Assembly: GCA_030067055.1 (NCBI GenBank)
Contig: JASJAL010000155.1
Span: 1-9,627, forward strand
Source: Kiloniellales bacterium
GTDB taxonomy: Bacteria > Pseudomonadota > Alphaproteobacteria > Kiloniellales > JAKSBE01
Length of the DNA: 9,627 nucleotides
Reading direction: 5' to 3'
The notes beneath the pieces were generated by a model that saw only the letters and a program-made list of their open reading frames with translations, ran no database searches and had not been told where the DNA came from. The stretch's first letter is position 1; the number at the start of each line of letters is the position of its first letter. The translations under genes were made by a program, and so were the position numbers. This document shows, piece by piece, positions 5,665 through 9,627 of the stretch.

Positions 5665-7193
5665 GCCGCACCTCCGCTGGAAGTCTCGGCGCCGGGCGTC
5701 CAGTCGGACAGCGCAACCGCGATGCGGTCGATGACCCCTTGCCAGTCGCCGGGCCGGTCCTGGCGGAACAGGGTCATCACGGGGAACCAGGGCGAGGTGT
5801 CGCGGCCCTCGAACCAGTACCAGTAGAGCCCGAAACCGCGCGGCAGCAGGGTCCAGGTCTCTGTGCCGACGGCGGCGCTGACCATGCAGGTCGTGTTCGA
5901 GATCGAGATCACCAGGTCGAGGGCCGCGGTTTGCGCCGCGAAGCCGTCCATGTTCTCGAGCTGGTCAATCTCGGGGTCTTGCAGGATTTCGATGCCGGCG
6001 CGCGCTTTCACGTCGGCCAGGCCCTCGCTGCAGTCGCCGTACTGCAGGTTGACGAAGGTCGCCGGGATCGCCTGCAGGATCGGGATCCATTGCCGAAGGC
6101 CCAGGGAACGCGGCAGGCCGACCCGCGGGTTGGCGCTGTACCAGGACAGACCGATCAGGGGCCCGGAACCCCGGGCAAGGTAGCGCTGCCGCAGGCGGTC
6201 GCGAAGCGCCGGGTCGACCTCGAGGAAGGACGGCGGGGTCGGGAAGTCTTCCCAGCTGCCGCGCAGAGGCCCTGCGAGATCGGCGATCCCGACCTGGTAG
6301 TCGATTGCCGGATCGGCGGCGCGCGGGTCGGGCGGGTCCGAGCGGGCGACCACCGTCGCCGCCGGAAAGCTGCGCGCGTAGAGCGGCACCAGCCGCGGCT
6401 CGCATTCCAGGATGCAGTGCCCGGCCCGGGCGATGGCGTCGGGGATCATGCTGGCGAACATGGTCTCCTCGCCGACCGCCTCCTCGCCCCAGATCAGCAG
6501 GCGGCGTCCGGTCAGGTCTTCGCCGAGCCAGGGTTTCTGCGTGAAGGGCCGTTGCTTGACGCTGACCACGTTGGGGTTGCGGAAGCGCCAGCGATGGGCT
6601 TCCCAGGCGCGCGGCAGATCGCCCTTGAGGAAGAGCGCCAGGGCCAGGTTGTGCCAGGCCGGCGCGTAGTCGGGGTCGAGCGCGATCGCTTCCTCGCAAG
6701 CTTCGATCGCGGCCTCGAAGTTTCCGCCCTCGCGGTAGGCGCTGGAAAGGTTGCTGAGGCCGGCCGGCCAGCCGGGCTTGAGCCTCAGGGCCTCCCGGTA
6801 GGCCGCAACCGCGCCGGCGGCATCGCCGCAGCGTCGGGCGGCAAGCGCCAGGTTGAAGTGCGCTTGCGGCGAGTCCGGCTGCAGAGCCGCGACGCGGGCA
6901 AAAGCCTGGCGCGCCGATTCGGCGTCGAAGACCTGGCCGCAGGCGACGCCGAGCGCGTTCCACAGCTGCGGGTCATTCGGCCGGCCGCGCAGCGCCAGCC
7001 TCAGCGGCCCGATCGCCTCGGCGAAGCGTCCCAACTTCACCAGGATCAAACCGAGAAGAGTGTTGGCGCCCGGCTCCTCGGGCCGCACTGCAAGGACGTC
7101 GCCCAAGCTGCTCTCCGCGCCGTCGAAGTCGCCGGTCTCGGCCTGCTGCTGGGCCCTGGCAAGGAGGGCTTGCGGTGACGCTTGCCCGGCCAT
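5661..7193 (-). CDS. TPR-repeat glycosyltransferase (GT9/GT41-like C-terminal domain)
   Basis: 510 residues. Residues 5-200 hold about six tetratricopeptide repeats of 34 residues, with the expected A/G/L-Y/F-A-P spacing; examples are NLGVxx- and NLALA-type helix A blocks and ALDPDYAPAW between units. From about 230 comes a GT-B-like domain: G229-R-R-L-L-I-W-G-E-E opens it, IGLSWYSANPR (347-357) lies in the middle, and DLVISISNTTCMVSAAVG (426-443) is the donor-site block seen in ADP-heptose and TPR-type transferases. W-Y-W-F-E-G-R-D-T-S-P-W (458-469) followed by TLFRQ is typical of TPR transferases in Rhodospirillales. TPR-transferase fusions include O-GlcNAc-transferase-type enzymes and FlmG, which binds flagellin through its TPRs in Caulobacter. 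Donor and acceptor here are not known. The ATG at 7193 follows a GGAGGGAG ribosome binding site and the promoter at 7238-7266. Confidence 0.88.
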   Translation of the reverse strand: MAGQASPQALLARAQQQAETGDFDGAESSLGDVLAVRPEEPGANTLLGLILVKLGRFAEAIGPLRLALRGRPNDPQLWNALGVACGQVFDAESARQAFARVAALQPDSPQAHFNLALAARRCGDAAGAVAAYREALRLKPGWPAGLSNLSSAYREGGNFEAAIEACEEAIALDPDYAPAWHNLALALFLKGDLPRAWEAHRWRFRNPNVVSVKQRPFTQKPWLGEDLTGRRLLIWGEEAVGEETMFASMIPDAIARAGHCILECEPRLVPLYARSFPAATVVARSDPPDPRAADPAIDYQVGIADLAGPLRGSWEDFPTPPSFLEVDPALRDRLRQRYLARGSGPLIGLSWYSANPRVGLPRSLGLRQWIPILQAIPATFVNLQYGDCSEGLADVKARAGIEILQDPEIDQLENMDGFAAQTAALDLVISISNTTCMVSAAVGTETWTLLPRGFGLYWYWFEGRDTSPWFPVMTLFRQDRPGDWQGVIDRIAVALSDWTPGAETSSGGAA

Positions 7194-7237
7194 TTGGCGA
7201 TGTCTCCCTCCGAACTCCAGCGCGCTGGCTTGGGTCT

Positions 7238-7266
7238 CTTATAGAGGCGCTGCCGGGATCGGCCAA
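7238..7266 (-). promoter_or_regulatory. Sigma-70-like promoter of the TPR-glycosyltransferase/oxygenase operon
   Basis: Read leftwards, TTGGCC (7266-7261) and TATAAG (7243-7238) are separated by exactly 17 bases. The -35 matches the consensus at 4 of 6 positions and the -10 at 5 of 6. Transcription would begin about 40 bases before the ATG at 7193, leaving room for the GGAGGGAG ribosome binding site. The same intergenic region must also serve the divergent cytidylyltransferase gene, for which I see no comparable promoter. Confidence 0.6.
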
Positions 7267-7364
7267 GGTTCACGCAGCGCTCGCGGGTCTCGCTTGCTTG
7301 CGCATTTCGCTTGGCTGACAATGAGGACTCTCTGACCGAGTCGCAGGCTGAAGCGAAGCCACAA

Positions 7365-8120
7365 ATGCCCTCGAAAGCCGACTACCTCGTCGTCATTCCG
7401 GCACGCTACGAATCCGGTCGCCTGCCCGGCAAGCCCCTGGTCGATCTGCTCGGCGTGCCGCTGGTGCACCGCACCTGGCATCGCTGCACGAAAGCGGTGC
7501 CGGCAGAACGCATCTACGTGGCGACCGACGACCGGCGCATCTTCGACTACTGCGCCGAGGTCGGGATCCAGGTGGCCATGACGCCGGACGACTGCCTGAC
7601 CGGCACCGATCGGATCGCGGCCTTCGCCGGGGATCACCCCGCCGAGCTCTACATCAACGTCCAGGGCGACGAGCCGGTCATCGATCCCGAGGACATCACC
7701 CGCGTGCTGGCGACCGCCCGCGAGCGGCCGGGCGAGATCATCAACGGCATGTGCGAGATCACCGACGAGGCCCTGTTCCGAAACCCCTCGATCCCGAAGC
7801 TGGTGACCCGTCCCGACGGACGGCTGCTCTACATGAGCCGCGCCTCGATTCCCACGACCAAGCGCCACCTGTTCAAGACCGCCTGGCGGCAGATCTGCAT
7901 CTACGCCTTTCCGCCGGAGGCCCTGGCCGCCTTTGCGGAGGCGACCTCCAAGTCGACCCTGGAGGCCGTGGAGGACATCGAGATCCTCCGTTTTCTGGAG
8001 ATGGGCTACGAGGTTCGGATGATTCCGCTCTCGGACAGCTCCGTCGCCGTCGACACGCCCGACGACATACCCCGGGCCGAGGCGGCGATCCGCGCCCTCG
8101 GACTCGAAATCCTGGATTGA
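7365..8120 (+). CDS. kdsB: KdsB-family CMP-sugar synthetase (3-deoxy-manno-octulosonate cytidylyltransferase-like)
   Basis: 251 residues from the ATG at 7365; E. coli KdsB has 248. A TTG at 7311 would add 18 residues but has no ribosome binding site, and the family normally begins just before the IPARY block. Motifs: IPARYESGRLPGKPL (11-25), the nucleotide-binding start; TGTDR (79-83); NVQGDEP (98-104), with the metal-binding Asp102; LYMSRASIP (155-163); and VAVDTPDD (227-234), with Asp230. The enzyme joins CTP and a 3-deoxy-octulosonate sugar into the CMP-activated donor, classically for the inner core of LPS. Several blocks depart from core KdsB: CLTGTDR instead of the HQSGT type, NPSIPKL instead of NPNVVKV, and EDIEILRF instead of the LEQLR type. 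This suggests a paralogue for another surface or protein glycan, but the only KdsB of the genome cannot be excluded. Cytosolic. Confidence 0.88.
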   Translation: MPSKADYLVVIPARYESGRLPGKPLVDLLGVPLVHRTWHRCTKAVPAERIYVATDDRRIFDYCAEVGIQVAMTPDDCLTGTDRIAAFAGDHPAELYINVQGDEPVIDPEDITRVLATARERPGEIINGMCEITDEALFRNPSIPKLVTRPDGRLLYMSRASIPTTKRHLFKTAWRQICIYAFPPEALAAFAEATSKSTLEAVEDIEILRFLEMGYEVRMIPLSDSSVAVDTPDDIPRAEAAIRALGLEILD

Positions 8121-8129
8121 GATTGCGGC

Positions 8130-8155
8130 GGCCCGGCGCGGGGCCATTCCCGGGC
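8130..8155. terminator. GC-rich inverted repeats between convergent genes
   Basis: The 34 bases between the cytidylyltransferase stop (8120) and the TPR-oxygenase stop (8155, opposite strand) can fold in two exclusive ways. In one, GGCCC (8130-8134) pairs with GGGCC (8141-8145). In the other, GCCCGG (8131-8136) pairs with CCGGGC (8150-8155). The position suits a shared bidirectional terminator, but no T-run follows on either side. Confidence 0.35.
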
Positions 8156-9627
8156 TAAGCGTCCTCGCGCTTGCCGTAGAGCATGGTGATGTTGATCCGC
8201 CGGTGCTCGTAGCCCGGGCGGAAGTGAAGCGGACCGGTGGCGTGGAAAAGGTCGGAGTTGAAGACCACGATCCGGTTCTGGCGATGGGGCACCTTGACGC
8301 AACGGGCATCGTGTTCGGAGAGGAAGGCCCGCATCGCCCCTTCGTCTGCGTTGTACTTGGTGAAATCCCAGTCGGCCGGCGCTTCCTTGTCCCAGACCTC
8401 GAGGCCGCCGGTCTCCGGCTCGAGGTTGCTGCCGTCGGGCGTGATCCAGAAGTTGACGTTCACCGCGGCGAAGTCGGCGTGCATGGGAATGCCCGAGAGC
8501 CGGCTGTCGTACTTGAAGGCCCAGAGCTTGCGCAGGGTATGATGCTTGAAAATCCCCGGCAGCTTGAGCCGTAGTTCCTCCGAGATCTGGTACAGCAAGG
8601 GCGATGCGAAGCCGTCGTCGAAGAAGGCGCCCAGGTAGCCGTTGCCGTAGCGGTACTCGTACCAGATGGTCGATTCGAGGCAGAAGCGCCGCAATTCCTG
8701 CAAGGCCTCGGGAGTCAGGAAACCGTCGGCGAAGGTGATACCCGGGGCGTTGCGGGCGTAGTCGGCCTCGATCTTCTCGCTGTCGAGCGAAGGGTTCACG
8801 GCCCTGGGTGAGACCGCCGGCGAGCGCTCGCAGACAACGAGCCGATTGTAGCTGGGCTGCAGCGCCGGTAGCCGGTCCCTCGGAATGTCGACCACGTGGG
8901 ACAGGTCGCCGGCCGTGGGCAGGGCCGCGAGCGTGTCCTCGTAGGCCCGGATCGTCGGGTCGAAGTCCGCCGGCAGCTTGCCCTGCGTTTTGAGATAGTG
9001 GAACTGCTCGATGTCATGCGTGAGCTTCGAGGCGCAGGTCTGATAGGACAGGGGATCTCGGCTCGGCGGCCCGCCCGGCGCACGCCGGGCCTTCGTGCCT
9101 TCGTTGAAGGCCTGGAAAGCCTCTTTGACTCGACCGAGGTCGAGCAGGCTGTTCCCCAGGTTGCGCCAGGCCTGGTCCAGCCGCGGATCGAGCTCCGCGG
9201 CTCTGCGAAAGCAACGCGCCGCCGCCTCGTCGGCGCCGAGGTCGCGCTGCACCCGGCCCAGGTTGTAATGGGCCAGCGGCTGCTGCGGATCGAGGGCCAC
9301 GGCCGATTCGAGGGTCCGCCGCGCTGCGTCCAGATCGCCCTGTGCGGCCAAAAGCCCGCCGAGGTTGATCTGCAGGTTGACGTCGCTCGGCGCGTGCCGG
9401 AGTGCCTTTTCCAGCACTTCGATGGCTTGGTCGGCGGCCTCGCGCTTGGCCAGCAGCGCGGCCAGGTCCATCGCAGCGGTCGAAAGAGTGGGATGGGCCG
9501 CGAGCAAGGACCGGAGCGCGGCCTCCCCCTCCTCGCTCCGCCCGGCGTGGACCAGGGCGCGCGCGAGGTTGAGACGCGCACCGGCATGGTGCGGCGCCAT
9601 CGCGACCACACCCTCCAGGACCGCAAT
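8155..9627 (-). CDS. TPR-fused 2OG-Fe(II) oxygenase, N-terminus cut by window edge
   Basis: 490 residues are visible and the frame stays open to the right edge. The first bases already read as a repeat (AVLEGVVAMAPHHAGARLN), so the true start lies outside and the GTG at 9609 is not the start. The first 190 or so residues hold at least five TPRs, for example AHYNLGRVQRDLG and AWRNLGNSLLDLG. A linker of about 100 residues follows, then an oxygenase domain. His (8481-8479) and Asp (8475-8473) form the HxD in IPMHADFAAVN, the distal His is at 8244-8242 (DLFHATGP), and the 2OG Arg is in RRINITMLYG (8202-8197). An aromatic-rich block, STIWYEYRYGNGYLG, precedes these. TPRs suggest that it binds a protein partner or substrate; the target is unknown. 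It shares the type of oxygenase motif, but little else, with the gene at 4870. The protein ends KREDA and converges on the cytidylyltransferase gene with 34 bp between. Confidence 0.88.
   Translation of the reverse strand: MAVLEGVVAMAPHHAGARLNLARALVHAGRSEEGEAALRSLLAAHPTLSTAAMDLAALLAKREAADQAIEVLEKALRHAPSDVNLQINLGGLLAAQGDLDAARRTLESAVALDPQQPLAHYNLGRVQRDLGADEAAARCFRRAAELDPRLDQAWRNLGNSLLDLGRVKEAFQAFNEGTKARRAPGGPPSRDPLSYQTCASKLTHDIEQFHYLKTQGKLPADFDPTIRAYEDTLAALPTAGDLSHVVDIPRDRLPALQPSYNRLVVCERSPAVSPRAVNPSLDSEKIEADYARNAPGITFADGFLTPEALQELRRFCLESTIWYEYRYGNGYLGAFFDDGFASPLLYQISEELRLKLPGIFKHHTLRKLWAFKYDSRLSGIPMHADFAAVNVNFWITPDGSNLEPETGGLEVWDKEAPADWDFTKYNADEGAMRAFLSEHDARCVKVPHRQNRIVVFNSDLFHATGPLHFRPGYEHRRINITMLYGKREDA

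Noticed and set aside
5739..7178. Long rightward open frame (479 codons) opposite the TPR glycosyltransferase
   Set aside because: It is antisense to a gene with clear TPR and transferase motifs. Its product is Gly/Ala/Arg/Val-rich with no recognisable domain, as expected for a shadow frame in G+C-rich DNA.
7239..8309. Leftward open frame (356 codons) opposite the cytidylyltransferase
   Set aside because: It is antisense to the KdsB-family gene, shows no motifs, and overlaps the end of the TPR-oxygenase gene.

Overview
The window is a G+C-rich, gene-dense stretch with no mobile elements, rRNA or CRISPR arrays. It most likely comes from an alphaproteobacterium, possibly Rhodospirillales- or Kiloniellales-like. 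This rests on the codon bias, the presence of hspQ, a KdsB-type CMP-sugar synthetase, and TPR-glycosyltransferase and TPR-oxygenase proteins of the kind seen in that class. The taxon is an inference, not a measurement.

Left part (1-3734): housekeeping and accessory genes. A Rieske [2Fe-2S] oxygenase alpha subunit reads leftwards off the window edge and is divergent from a GFA/CENP-V-type zinc protein. That gene converges on a small SmpA/OmlA-like lipoprotein, with an imperfect inverted repeat between them. Divergent from the lipoprotein comes hspQ, which starts with TTG, followed by a class I-type polyphosphate kinase 2 with a long Lys/Ala/Pro-rich N-terminal tail.

Middle (3772-4781): a possible terminator follows ppk2. 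Next is a stand-alone PP-loop protein with a QueC-like four-cysteine zinc signature at its C-terminal end. Its stop codon lies inside the 5' end of a tRNA-Thr(TGT) gene, so the two genes overlap by 10 nt on the same strand.

Right part (4870-9627): a sugar and protein modification cluster. A leftward two-gene operon, with a GTGA start/stop overlap and a good sigma-70-like promoter, encodes a TPR-plus-glycosyltransferase protein and a 2OG-Fe(II) oxygenase. Divergent from it is a KdsB-family CMP-3-deoxy-octulosonate-type cytidylyltransferase. Convergent with that is a second, different oxygenase, fused to at least five TPRs and cut by the right edge.

The architecture of this part (TPR-guided transferase, CMP-sugar synthetase, two 2OG oxygenases) resembles a protein glycosylation system. 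FlmG-type flagellin glycosyltransferases are the closest described analogy. No acceptor protein is visible here, so this remains a hypothesis.
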